A stretch of 32,265 nucleotides of DNA from an uncultured Erysipelotrichaceae bacterium. GTDB taxonomy: Bacteria; Bacillota_I; Bacilli_A; RFN20; CAG-826. The position numbers were made by a program, and so were the translations under genes. The DNA lies in assembly GCA_902777015.1 (NCBI GenBank), contig CACYSA010000014.1, positions 1-32,265 of the forward strand. Direction: 5' to 3'. The notes under the pieces were generated by a model. It had not been told where the DNA came from, did not search any database, and saw only the letters and a program-made list of their open reading frames with translations. Every line of letters begins with the position of its first letter. The first letter of the stretch is position 1. Positions 25,951-32,265 of this stretch are shown piece by piece.

Positions 25951-26405
25951 GCAAGGAAGAAACAGGCATTAAAATCATTACCAGTAACAAGAAGGCTCAC
26001 TTCAATTATTTTCTTAGTGAATTCACTGAATGTGGTCTTGTTTTAAAAGGCACTGAAATTAAATCACTCAGAACCCATGGTTGTTCCTTAAATGATTCAT
26101 ACATCGTTATTAGAAGTGGAGAGATGGAAGTTCTTAACATGCACGTCAATCCATACGATAAAGGCAACATCTTTAACCATGATCCTTTAAGAACTAGAAA
26201 GTTATTACTTCACAAAAAGGAAATTAAATGGTTTGAAGAAAAGATTAAACGCGATGGTTATACAATTGTTCCTACTCGTGTCTATCTTAAAAAAGGTAAA
26301 GCTAAAATCGAAATCGCTTTAGCTAAAGGTAAAAAGCTTTACGACAAGAGAGAGACAATTAAACAAAGAGATATTAAACGCAGCATTAGGAATGGAGAAG
26401 ACTAG
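25947..26405 (+). CDS. smpB: SsrA-binding protein SmpB
   Basis: SmpB binds tmRNA and places it in stalled ribosomes for trans-translation. The protein is 152 aa. NKKAHFNYFL, GLVLKGTEIKSLR, and the basic C-terminal tail GKKLYDKRETIKQRD are all conserved. It overlaps the preceding gene by 4 nt, with a GAGG SD within that gene. The usual neighbours rnr or secG are not adjacent, and the ssrA gene is not in the window. Confidence 0.97.
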   Translation: MSKEETGIKIITSNKKAHFNYFLSEFTECGLVLKGTEIKSLRTHGCSLNDSYIVIRSGEMEVLNMHVNPYDKGNIFNHDPLRTRKLLLHKKEIKWFEEKIKRDGYTIVPTRVYLKKGKAKIEIALAKGKKLYDKRETIKQRDIKRSIRNGED

Positions 26406-26406
26406 T

Positions 26407-27627
26407 ATGAGCAAAATTGATTTAAAAACATATTTCGAAAAAGTTGGTCATGGTGAATACCAACGTGAAAACTTTGACTCTTTCCTTAACAAAGTCAATT
26501 TTTCTTATAAGATTCCTTCTATTCATATTGCTGGTAGTAATGGTAAAGGTAGCACCGCTAACTATTTAGCTAATATCTATCGTGCTCAAGGCTATAAAGT
26601 CGGTTTATTTACTTCTCCATATTTAGAAATCGTTAATGAAATGATCAACGTTAATGGACAAAACATTAGCGATGAAGAAATGGTGGAAATCATTGAACAC
26701 AATGCTAAACTCATTGATAAATATTCTTTATCTCCATTCGAGATTCAAACATTTATCGCTTTTACTTATTTTGAAAAACAGAAGTGTGATATCGCGATTA
26801 TTGAATGTGGTATGGGTGGTGAAATCGACGCCACAAATATCTTTACTCCAATCGCTTCTGTCATCACCTCAATTAGTCTAGAACATACTGCTTTCTTAGG
26901 ACGTTCTATTTGTGAAATCGCTTATCAAAAAGCAGGCATTATTAAAAGAGAAGTTCCTGTTATTACAGGCATTTTAGATGAAGAAGCTATTAACACAATC
27001 GTGGAAGTTTCAAAGGAAAATAACTCACAACTTTCAGTAGCGGTCGAACCTGCAAAAGTAGTGTATGAAAATAATGGCTTCAATTTTGCTTATGGTACAC
27101 TTGATAATCTAAGAATTAATTCCGCGGCAACATATTCTTTAAAAGACGCTTGTATCGCTTTAGAAGTTGTTAATAAACTTAATGATCTTTTCAATGTCAG
27201 TGAACAATCTATCAAAGAAGGATTAGCTAATACATATATGCCAGTAAGAATGGAAATATTAAAAGAAAAGCCACTTCTTATTGTCGATGGTTCTCATAAT
27301 CCTGAAGGCGTCAATAACCTTGTAAAATCTTTGCAAAACGTCGCTCAAAATCGTGAAATACATGTTTTATTCGCTTGTTTTAGAGATAAAAACATTGAAA
27401 GAATGATTGCTTATTTAGGTGAATATAGTAAAGACATTACTTTAACAACATTCCCACATGAAAGAGCAAGAACAGAAGAGGAATTCTTCTTATATATGGA
27501 AGACTATGCATTCAAAGAAGACGCTATTGCTGCACTTAAAGAATTGATGGAAAAATATCCTGATGATTGCATTTTAGTTACTGGCTCTTTAGCATTCGCT
27601 GCTTACATCAAACAAAACCTACAATAG
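26407..27627 (+). CDS. folC: Folylpolyglutamate synthase/dihydrofolate synthase
   Basis: FolC adds glutamate to folates (and to dihydropteroate in bifunctional forms), a Mur-ligase-like ATP-dependent reaction. The protein is 406 aa. The P-loop GSNGKGST is at 43-50, followed by GLFTSPYLEIVNEMINVNG, ECGMGGEIDATN, KAGIIKREVPVI and DGSHNPEGV. The ATG at 26407 (SD GGAG at 26394-26397) is preferred to the in-frame ATG at 26392, which lies inside smpB. It is immediately followed by a FolT-like transporter gene, which supports a folate substrate. Confidence 0.95.
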   Translation: MSKIDLKTYFEKVGHGEYQRENFDSFLNKVNFSYKIPSIHIAGSNGKGSTANYLANIYRAQGYKVGLFTSPYLEIVNEMINVNGQNISDEEMVEIIEHNAKLIDKYSLSPFEIQTFIAFTYFEKQKCDIAIIECGMGGEIDATNIFTPIASVITSISLEHTAFLGRSICEIAYQKAGIIKREVPVITGILDEEAINTIVEVSKENNSQLSVAVEPAKVVYENNGFNFAYGTLDNLRINSAATYSLKDACIALEVVNKLNDLFNVSEQSIKEGLANTYMPVRMEILKEKPLLIVDGSHNPEGVNNLVKSLQNVAQNREIHVLFACFRDKNIERMIAYLGEYSKDITLTTFPHERARTEEEFFLYMEDYAFKEDAIAALKELMEKYPDDCILVTGSLAFAAYIKQNLQ

Positions 27628-27635
27628 AGGTTAAT

Positions 27636-28397
27636 ATGAAATTTAGATTAATTAAGACAAATATCTCCCCAATTAAAAAGATTTGCCTTGCGGGTTTATT
27701 CATGGCGTTAACTGTCATTTTACAAAAAGTAGTGGCGGTTAATTATTTAGCTTTTGCCCCTTTTGCTCGCCTTTCTTTTGGTGGTCCAGCACTCATCATG
27801 TTTGCCTCGGTTTTACTTGGTCCAATTTATGGTGCGCTAGTGGGCATGGGTAGTGACTTACTTGGCTATCTAATTTTCGATCCTCGTACCTATCCGCCTT
27901 TCTTACAAATCACAGCGATCTACACTTTGCTAGGATTTATTTCTTATTTTGTTTTCTCGTTTGTGTTTTCATTGAAAAGTAAGAAATTAATTCTTGGAAT
28001 TGAGATTGCTTCTTTCTCTTTGATTTGGGTCGCGGTTGTCTTATTCATTCTTTTTTCTAACATTTATGACACACCTCTATTTGCAAAAATTCTTATCCCA
28101 GTTGTTTCTGGATTAATATTTATTGGACTAATTCTCTTTTCCATTTTCTACAAAGGGAAAGATGAAAATCCTTTAATTAGTCCTTTGCATATTTGTTTCG
28201 CATCTTTCTTATGTGATTTCTTTGTGATTCTATTATTCGGTTCGGTCATGAAAGCTTGGGCTTTTGGCTTTGCTTCATTTCCCGCGATTATTCTCATTCA
28301 AGCATTAACAATGTTTTTCAACGTCATGCTTGATACGATGTTTATTTCAACATTCCAAAGATTCACCAAGAATGATTTTGTGAGAGGTAATTTATGA
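27636..28397 (+). CDS. folT: ECF transporter substrate-binding subunit, probably folate (FolT-like)
   Basis: This 253-aa protein has about six membrane helices and the look of an energy-coupling-factor S component. The N-terminal ICLAGLFMALTVILQ helix, RLSFGGPALIMFASVLLGPIYGALVG and SDLLGYLIF blocks match the FolT group, where SDL and the Gly-rich helix are typical. It would work with a shared EcfA1A2T module, which is not in the window. The ATG at 27636 follows an AGAGG SD; longer versions of the frame lie in folC. Location beside folC supports folate over other vitamins, but specificity is inferred. Overlaps the next small gene by 4 nt (ATGA). Confidence 0.85.
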   Translation: MKFRLIKTNISPIKKICLAGLFMALTVILQKVVAVNYLAFAPFARLSFGGPALIMFASVLLGPIYGALVGMGSDLLGYLIFDPRTYPPFLQITAIYTLLGFISYFVFSFVFSLKSKKLILGIEIASFSLIWVAVVLFILFSNIYDTPLFAKILIPVVSGLIFIGLILFSIFYKGKDENPLISPLHICFASFLCDFFVILLFGSVMKAWAFGFASFPAIILIQALTMFFNVMLDTMFISTFQRFTKNDFVRGNL

Positions 28398-28558
28398 GCG
28401 AAGAAAGAAAAGATGAAGAATTAGAACCAACTGAATCCTATCCAATCGACCACAAAAGAGAAACGATTCATTTTCCTTGGGCGATAGCGATTATCATGGG
28501 CGTTTTGATGGTGCTTATTATCGCTTGCTTCATCATAATCAAGGTGTTGGAACACTGA
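28394..28558 (+). CDS. Small single-helix membrane protein, 54 aa
   Basis: Not recognised. The acidic and charged first 25 residues (many E, D, K) are followed by HFPWAIAII and a hydrophobic helix at about 28-49, ending KVLEH. The ATG overlaps the FolT-like stop (ATGA), and AGAGG at 28383-28387 gives an SD, so it is very likely translated as the last gene of that operon. It has no lipobox, Cys pair or known motif. It could be a small accessory protein of the transporter or unrelated. Confidence 0.7.
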   Translation: MSEERKDEELEPTESYPIDHKRETIHFPWAIAIIMGVLMVLIIACFIIIKVLEH

Positions 28559-28598
28559 TGATGAGCGATTATTTTCGTGTAAAGATAATTAAAATTTC

Positions 28599-28627
28599 TT
28601 TACAAAAAAATACAGGAGTGATAAGTT
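28599..28627 (+). promoter_or_regulatory. Promoter for rpmG-secE-nusG
   Basis: TTTACA (28599-28604) and TAAGTT (28622-28627) are 17 nt apart, and a TG extension (28619-28620) precedes the -10. The expected start near 28634 gives a short leader before the rpmG SD. Confidence 0.6.
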
Positions 28628-28659
28628 ATTAAAAGTTAATTGTGATAGGGGGGTTAAAG

Positions 28660-28806
28660 ATGAGAGAAAAAGTTCTTTTGATTTGCGAAGAGTGCCTCTC
28701 ACGAAACTACACAACCACAATTAAAAAGGAAGGTGCAAAAAACCTTCAAATCAAAAAATTCTGTAAGCGTTGTAATAAGATGACGCTTCATAAGATTAGT
28801 AAATAA
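28660..28806 (+). CDS. rpmG: Ribosomal protein bL33, zinc-ribbon type
   Basis: A 48-aa large-subunit protein with two CxxC pairs (C9/C12 and C35/C38), the zinc-binding version of bL33. The order [19 protein letters not shown] and [10 protein letters not shown] are typical. A run of six G (28648-28653) gives the SD. It opens the rpmG-secE-nusG group, as in many Firmicutes. The presence of the Cys-containing form implies zinc is normally available, or that a Cys-less paralogue exists elsewhere. Confidence 0.95.
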   Translation: MREKVLLICEECLSRNYTTTIKKEGAKNLQIKKFCKRCNKMTLHKISK

Positions 28807-28818
28807 GGAGGTCTTCTC

Positions 28819-29010
28819 ATGGGTGTGAAGAAATTTACTCAAGACGTTATCAAAGAAGGCAAACGTGTTCGTTGGCCTAAGAGAGATGTTTTAGTGCCTG
28901 CAATTATTGTCGTTGTTATTATCGCGGCTATTACTGGCCTACTCTTAATGGGAGAAGATGCTTTAGGTAAGAGCTTGATTGATGTTCTTAAGAACACATT
29001 CAACAAATAA
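28819..29010 (+). CDS. secE: Preprotein translocase subunit SecE
   Basis: A 63-aa single-helix SecE, the short Gram-positive form. A basic amphipathic segment (FTQDVIKEGKRVRWPKRDVL) precedes the membrane helix at about 27-45. It stabilises SecY in the translocon. A near-perfect AAGGAGGT SD precedes the start, and it lies 12 nt after rpmG and 11 nt before nusG. Confidence 0.96.
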   Translation: MGVKKFTQDVIKEGKRVRWPKRDVLVPAIIVVVIIAAITGLLLMGEDALGKSLIDVLKNTFNK

Positions 29011-29021
29011 GGAGGATTACT

Positions 29022-29633
29022 ATGGCAGACGAAATTAAATTCACAGATAGTACTACTGATTTAAGTGAAGGCGAATCCTCTAATGTCACATTAGGTGAAA
29101 AAGCTTGGTACGTTGTTAATACTTATTCCACACACGAAAACAAAGTCAAAGAAAACTTAAAACGTCGTGTTGAATCAATGGGCTTACAAGACTTAATCTT
29201 CCGTATCATTGTCGCGGAACAAGAAGTCCCAGTGATGAAAGATGGTGTTCCAACAGAAAAAACCAGAATGAAAAATCTCTATCCTGGTTATGTCTTCGTT
29301 GAAATGATCATGACTGACTATGCGTGGTATGTTGTACGTAATACTCCAGGTGTTACTGGCTTCGTCGGTTCCTCTGGTAAAGGTACAAAACCATTCCCAG
29401 TTCCTCGTGAACAAATTGAACCAGTTCTTAAGAGAATGGGTGAAATCGACGCTGATATGTTCGATCGTTACAGTGTTGATGATTACGTCAGAGTTATCCA
29501 TGGTCCATTAGAAGGCACCGAAGGTCGTATTCTTTCCATCAATCGTGATACCAAAGTCGTTGAACTTGAAACAATCTTCTTTGGTAGATCAACTAAAGTG
29601 GAAGTCGACTTCTCTGAAATTGATAAAATCTAA
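29022..29633 (+). CDS. nusG: Transcription termination/antitermination factor NusG
   Basis: The 203-aa NusG has an NGN domain (AWYVVNTYSTHENKVKENL, YPGYVFVEM, VRNTPGVTGFVG) and a C-terminal KOW domain (VRVIHGPLEGTEGRILSIN). It links RNA polymerase to the ribosome or Rho. An N-terminal extension of about 25 acidic residues precedes the NGN core. SD AAGGAGGA. Unusually, rplK does not follow directly; a strong bidirectional terminator and two opposite-strand genes lie between. Confidence 0.97.
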   Translation: MADEIKFTDSTTDLSEGESSNVTLGEKAWYVVNTYSTHENKVKENLKRRVESMGLQDLIFRIIVAEQEVPVMKDGVPTEKTRMKNLYPGYVFVEMIMTDYAWYVVRNTPGVTGFVGSSGKGTKPFPVPREQIEPVLKRMGEIDADMFDRYSVDDYVRVIHGPLEGTEGRILSINRDTKVVELETIFFGRSTKVEVDFSEIDKI

Positions 29634-29655
29634 GTTTGTTAATAACAAGCAACAA

Positions 29656-29690
29656 AAAACCAACTCGCTGACCGAGTTGGTTTTACTTTT
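29656..29690. terminator. Bidirectional terminator between nusG and ktrA
   Basis: AAAACCAACTCG (29656-29667) and CGAGTTGGTTTT (29673-29684) form a perfect 12-bp stem with a 5-nt loop. T runs occur downstream on both strands, so it can end nusG and the opposing potassium genes. Confidence 0.93.
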
Positions 29691-29697
29691 GTCTAAA

Positions 29698-30381
29698 CTA
29701 TGCAGCTTTTCTTTTCTTCTTTAAGCCGTTGATGGCTTCACGGAAGTTTCTAATTTCTTTAGTACCGCCGACAACGAAGATGGTGTCATCTGGTAATAAT
29801 GAGTCATTACCACCAGGAACGAAAGAACGGCCGTTACGAACGATTAAGACGACGTTAACGCCATATTTATCTTTAGATGATAAATCTTTCAATTGTTCAG
29901 GGACATAAGCGCTATTAACGACGATAGAAACAACTGAGAACTTATCGTTAAGTTTATAGAAGTCTTTAAAGTCTTCATTACCTAATCTATTAGCAAGGGC
30001 AACACCCGCTGCTTTTTGTGGCATGATGACTTCAGTAGCGCCTAACTTTTTCATAATTGGCATGTAGTAAGCATCATCAACACGAACGATGATTGATTTA
30101 ACACCAAATTCTTTAAGAATAACTGTGGTTAAAATACTAGCTTCAATATGTGAACCGAAAGCGACAATAGCGGCGTCAACATCTTTAACACCAAGCTCTT
30201 TTAACGCTTCTTCATCTGTACTATTAGCAACAGCGACAGTAGGAAGTAAAACACTAACTTTCTTGACCGCTTCTTCATCACTATCAATAGCGATAACGTC
30301 CATGCCGTTTTCTACTAACTCTTCAACGACACTAATACCGAATTGGCCTAAACCGATAACTGCGAATGATTTTTTAGCCAT
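29698..30381 (-). CDS. ktrA: Potassium uptake regulatory subunit KtrA/TrkA
   Basis: A 227-aa cytoplasmic RCK protein that gates the potassium channel subunit. The Rossmann motif GLGQFG is at 10-15 with acidic D33 at the end of the second strand; an RCK_N domain (to about 140) and RCK_C domain (about 145-218) follow. A single RCK pair fits Ktr-type proteins rather than the duplicated proteobacterial TrkA. The tail is basic (KKKRKAA). SD AAGGAGA lies upstream; it is 13 nt after the transporter gene and probably co-transcribed. Confidence 0.92.
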   Translation of the reverse strand: MAKKSFAVIGLGQFGISVVEELVENGMDVIAIDSDEEAVKKVSVLLPTVAVANSTDEEALKELGVKDVDAAIVAFGSHIEASILTTVILKEFGVKSIIVRVDDAYYMPIMKKLGATEVIMPQKAAGVALANRLGNEDFKDFYKLNDKFSVVSIVVNSAYVPEQLKDLSSKDKYGVNVVLIVRNGRSFVPGGNDSLLPDDTIFVVGGTKEIRNFREAINGLKKKRKAA

Positions 30382-30394
30382 AAAAGAATTCTCC

Positions 30395-31831
30395 TTATCC
30401 GATTAAAATATCTTCCTCAACAAAACTATAATGCACATTGGCTTTTTTGTCTAAATTATTTTGGAATAATTGGAAAAATGTCATTGGTCCTAAATGACCT
30501 AACAACATTAAGAAACATAAAACTATTTTTGCCCCAACTGTTAAGAAAGGCTCGACACCAGTATAGAAACCAACATTAGCGAAGAATGAGAAAGCAGAGA
30601 ACAAATAAATACTCGCTAATTGATTATCTAATTCTGGATTCATTGTGTAACCCTTCAATTCAGTGACGCCAAATAGAGTAATTAAAACAAACGATAAGAT
30701 AATGATGGTCACAACGATAAAGACCAAGCTCATACTCTTAGCGATAATATCATCAGAGAAGTTACGCTTAAACACAGCGATACGCTTGCCTCTAAAGTAA
30801 GAAAGAATAGATACGATAATAATGAAAATAGTGGTGACCTTAATACCACCCGCTGTTGAAAGTGGTGAACCACCAATGAACATCATGACACCACAAATAA
30901 TTCTTCCTGGTAAAGAGATCTCTGCTTGTGGATAAACGCTATATCCAGCGGTTCTACAATTGATAACAGTCATCACCACTTGGAAGAGATTCATTGGGTT
31001 ATCTTTCTTTAATCCATCAGTTAAGAATAAGGCTGCGGACATAGTGACAATTAATACACCCGCCATTGTTAAAACCATCTTAGAAAATGATGTCCATCTG
31101 CGTGGTGATTTACGTTCAAAAACAGCGTCGATAATGACTAAGAAAGAGATACCACCAAGCAATGATAAAATCGCATTGTAAATATTGAAATAGTAGTATA
31201 ACCAATTATCCGCTAAAATCGCGCCACCATTATTAGTGAACAATCCACCAATTAAAGAATTCGTGGAACTGAATAAATCAAAGCCAGCGTTATTAAAAGA
31301 TGAGATGGAATGGAATAAGGAATAAGCAAATGCTTTTGGTAAATCGTTAGGGAAGAGCTGTAAAAACACTGGTATTCCAAGACCAAAACCTAAAACTTCA
31401 CAAACAGCGGTGATAATAATTAAACGTCTCACGAATCTCACAATTTCACCAAGGTTGTTAAAGGCAATAGCTTGTGAAATTAAAAGACGATCACGGAATT
31501 GTATCTTTCTTCTAAAAATGCTAAATAAGAAGGTTAATATTGTTACGATGCCTAAACCACCGATTTGCACTAAGATAATGACCACTGTTTGGCCAACGCC
31601 ATTAAGCGTGTTGACTAAGCCTTCAGGATAAGTGGTTAGACCAGTTAAACTCATCGCCGAAAGAGAAGTAAAAAATGCATCAAGATATGTACCAACATGA
31701 CACCATTCGTTTTTTGAATTGTCTCTAAAAACAAAAGGCATCGAAAGAATAAAAGATCCGATGAGCACAATTCCCATGAATGAGATAATGAGCATTAAAT
31801 ATGGGTTTAATTTTCTAGTTTTACGAATCAT
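30395..31831 (-). CDS. ktrB: Potassium transporter membrane subunit KtrB/TrkH
   Basis: A 478-aa K+ translocating subunit with four pore (MPM) repeats. The selectivity-filter regions read LSAMSLTGLTTY, SISSFNNAGFDLF, INCRTAGYSVYP and FSFFANVGFYTG, each with the conserved filter glycine. Conserved QIGGLGIVT follows the first repeat. It forms a complex with the RCK protein encoded just downstream. The promoter is clear (TTGACT-17-TATTAT), while the SD is weak (AAGAAAG). Confidence 0.93.
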   Translation of the reverse strand: MIRKTRKLNPYLMLIISFMGIVLIGSFILSMPFVFRDNSKNEWCHVGTYLDAFFTSLSAMSLTGLTTYPEGLVNTLNGVGQTVVIILVQIGGLGIVTILTFLFSIFRRKIQFRDRLLISQAIAFNNLGEIVRFVRRLIIITAVCEVLGFGLGIPVFLQLFPNDLPKAFAYSLFHSISSFNNAGFDLFSSTNSLIGGLFTNNGGAILADNWLYYYFNIYNAILSLLGGISFLVIIDAVFERKSPRRWTSFSKMVLTMAGVLIVTMSAALFLTDGLKKDNPMNLFQVVMTVINCRTAGYSVYPQAEISLPGRIICGVMMFIGGSPLSTAGGIKVTTIFIIIVSILSYFRGKRIAVFKRNFSDDIIAKSMSLVFIVVTIIILSFVLITLFGVTELKGYTMNPELDNQLASIYLFSAFSFFANVGFYTGVEPFLTVGAKIVLCFLMLLGHLGPMTFFQLFQNNLDKKANVHYSFVEEDILIG

Positions 31832-31854
31832 ATTTCTGCTTTCTTGCTGCCGAT

Positions 31855-31883
31855 ATAATACACTTTGTGTCTATAAAAGTCAA
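31855..31883 (-). promoter_or_regulatory. Promoter for ktrB-ktrA
   Basis: On the minus strand TTGACT (31878-31883) and TATTAT (31855-31860) are exactly 17 nt apart. A perfect palindrome lies 7 nt upstream of the -35. Confidence 0.75.
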
Positions 31884-31890
31884 ACAAAAA

Positions 31891-31908
31891 CAAATCATTA
31901 ATGATTTG
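31891..31908. promoter_or_regulatory. 18-bp perfect palindrome, candidate operator
   Basis: CAAATCATTAATGATTTG is a perfect 18-bp palindrome between the divergent ktrB and rplK promoters, just upstream of the ktrB -35. It looks like a dimeric regulator site; no regulator can be named. Confidence 0.5.
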
Positions 31909-31954
31909 CAATTATAATTTTTGTTCATGCTAAAACTTATTTATTAAAAAGTGC

Positions 31955-31984
31955 TTGCAACGTACATACGTATTTTGATAGTAT
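31955..31984 (+). promoter_or_regulatory. Promoter for rplK
   Basis: TTGCAA (31955-31960) and TAGTAT (31979-31984) are 18 nt apart. The spacer includes ACGTACATACGT (31960-31971), an inverted repeat with 5-bp arms. Confidence 0.55.
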
Positions 31985-31991
31985 ATATGAG

Positions 31992-32096
31992 CATGTTGTC
32001 TTGCGCCATGAGAGAGCGCAAGCGCACGTGTGAAACAGTACGTTCCGTGGAAGAGTGGCGATCACTCAAAAATACCACGGCACTGACAAATCTACA
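31992..32096 (+). promoter_or_regulatory. Structured 5' leader of the rplK operon
   Basis: Hairpin 1: CTTGCGC (32000-32006) with GCGCAAG (32016-32022), 9-nt loop. Hairpin 2: CAGT (32036-32039) with ACTG (32082-32085), CCGTGG (32045-32050) with CCACGG (32075-32080), then GAGTG (32053-32057) with CACTC (32063-32067), leaving an asymmetric internal loop of 2 versus 7 nt. Two helices around an asymmetric loop are reminiscent of ribosomal protein L1 binding sites, and L1 autoregulates rplK-rplA in other bacteria. This is a structural resemblance only. Confidence 0.6.
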
Positions 32097-32112
32097 AAAG
32101 GAGGAAAGTCAA

Positions 32113-32265
32113 GTGAAGAAAATCGCAAAAGTCGTGAAGATGGAACTTCCTGGCGGTGAAGCAAAGCCAGGTCCAAAACTCGCTTCTGCTGGTGTCAACA
32201 TGGGTAAATTCTGTACAGACTTTAACGCCAAGACCGCCGACAGAAAAGGTGAAATCGTTCCTGTT
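32113..32265 (+). CDS. rplK: Ribosomal protein uL11, 3'-truncated by window end
   Basis: The first 51 codons of uL11 are present: KKIAKVVKMELPGGEAKPGP, then LASAGVNMGKFC and FNAKTADRKGEIVPV, all matching the N-terminal domain. The start is GTG at 32113, chosen because AAAGGAGGA lies 7 nt upstream and the family N-terminus begins there. Position 26 region reads PKLASAGVNMG where many species have PALGQAGVNIM. Confidence 0.95.
   Translation, partial: MKKIAKVVKMELPGGEAKPGPKLASAGVNMGKFCTDFNAKTADRKGEIVPV

Noticed and set aside
1..32265. Mycoplasma-type genetic code (TGA = Trp)
   Set aside because: Several genes end in TGA (for example at 25948, 28395 and 28556), and conserved Trp residues use TGG.
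1..32265. Prophage, insertion sequence, toxin-antitoxin or defence system
   Set aside because: No integrase, transposase, phage structural gene, toxin or antitoxin-like pair, nuclease/helicase defence gene or att-like repeat was found. The sirtuin resembles a stand-alone deacetylase, not a Sir2-domain defence fusion.

Overview
The window comes from an AT-rich, low-GC bacterium using the standard bacterial code: TGA ends several genes and Trp is written TGG. A delta subunit of RNA polymerase (RpoE), KtrAB-type potassium uptake, purine-rich Shine-Dalgarno sequences, Gram-positive style lipoproteins with S/Q/P-rich linkers, an MEP-pathway enzyme (IspF) and formate-THF ligase together suggest an uncultured Bacilli/Firmicutes lineage, perhaps a gut RF39/Erysipelotrichia-like organism. 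That placement is an inference from gene content only. No tRNA, rRNA, CRISPR array, insertion sequence or prophage gene was found, and no gene-free stretch exceeds 300 bases.

Layout. 1-3150: 5'-truncated miaA, a TcdA-like E1 enzyme and fhs, ended by a strong terminator. 3208-8114: two fused ATPase-permease (MacB-like) genes, the second with a frameshift close to its start. 8192-13558: a six-gene housekeeping operon, ychF-ispF-argS-rpoE-nrnA-cysQ-like, with junctions from 1-nt overlap to 13 nt. 13621-19324: a surface block of three lipoproteins and one six-helix membrane protein, each followed by its own terminator. The lipoproteins carry beta-sandwich modules, bacterial Ig-like (Big2) domains and, in one, a tyrosine-phosphatase domain. 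19446-22571: aldo/keto reductase, glnS and a CarD-like regulator. 22566-23953 (minus strand): a sirtuin and a HAD phosphatase, tail to tail with the CarD-like gene. 24091-28558: an overlapping chain of O-antigen-ligase-like protein, smpB, folC, a FolT-like ECF substrate-binding protein and a 54-residue membrane protein. 28660-29633: rpmG-secE-nusG. 29698-31831 (minus strand): KtrB/TrkH and KtrA/TrkA. 32113-end: start of rplK behind a structured leader.

How the parts relate. Folate/one-carbon metabolism appears twice: fhs, and folC next to a folate-type transporter subunit. Two enzymes able to remove pAp (NrnA and CysQ families) sit side by side. The potassium pair interrupts the usual secE-nusG-rplK-rplA order, so rplK has its own promoter and leader. 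Most of the window is ordinary core genome. The parts most worth a second look are the surface lipoprotein block, the frameshifted exporter subunit, a terminator that carries the next gene's ribosome-binding site, and inverted repeats at the divergent promoters near 24050 and 31900. I did not find a convincing new multi-gene system.
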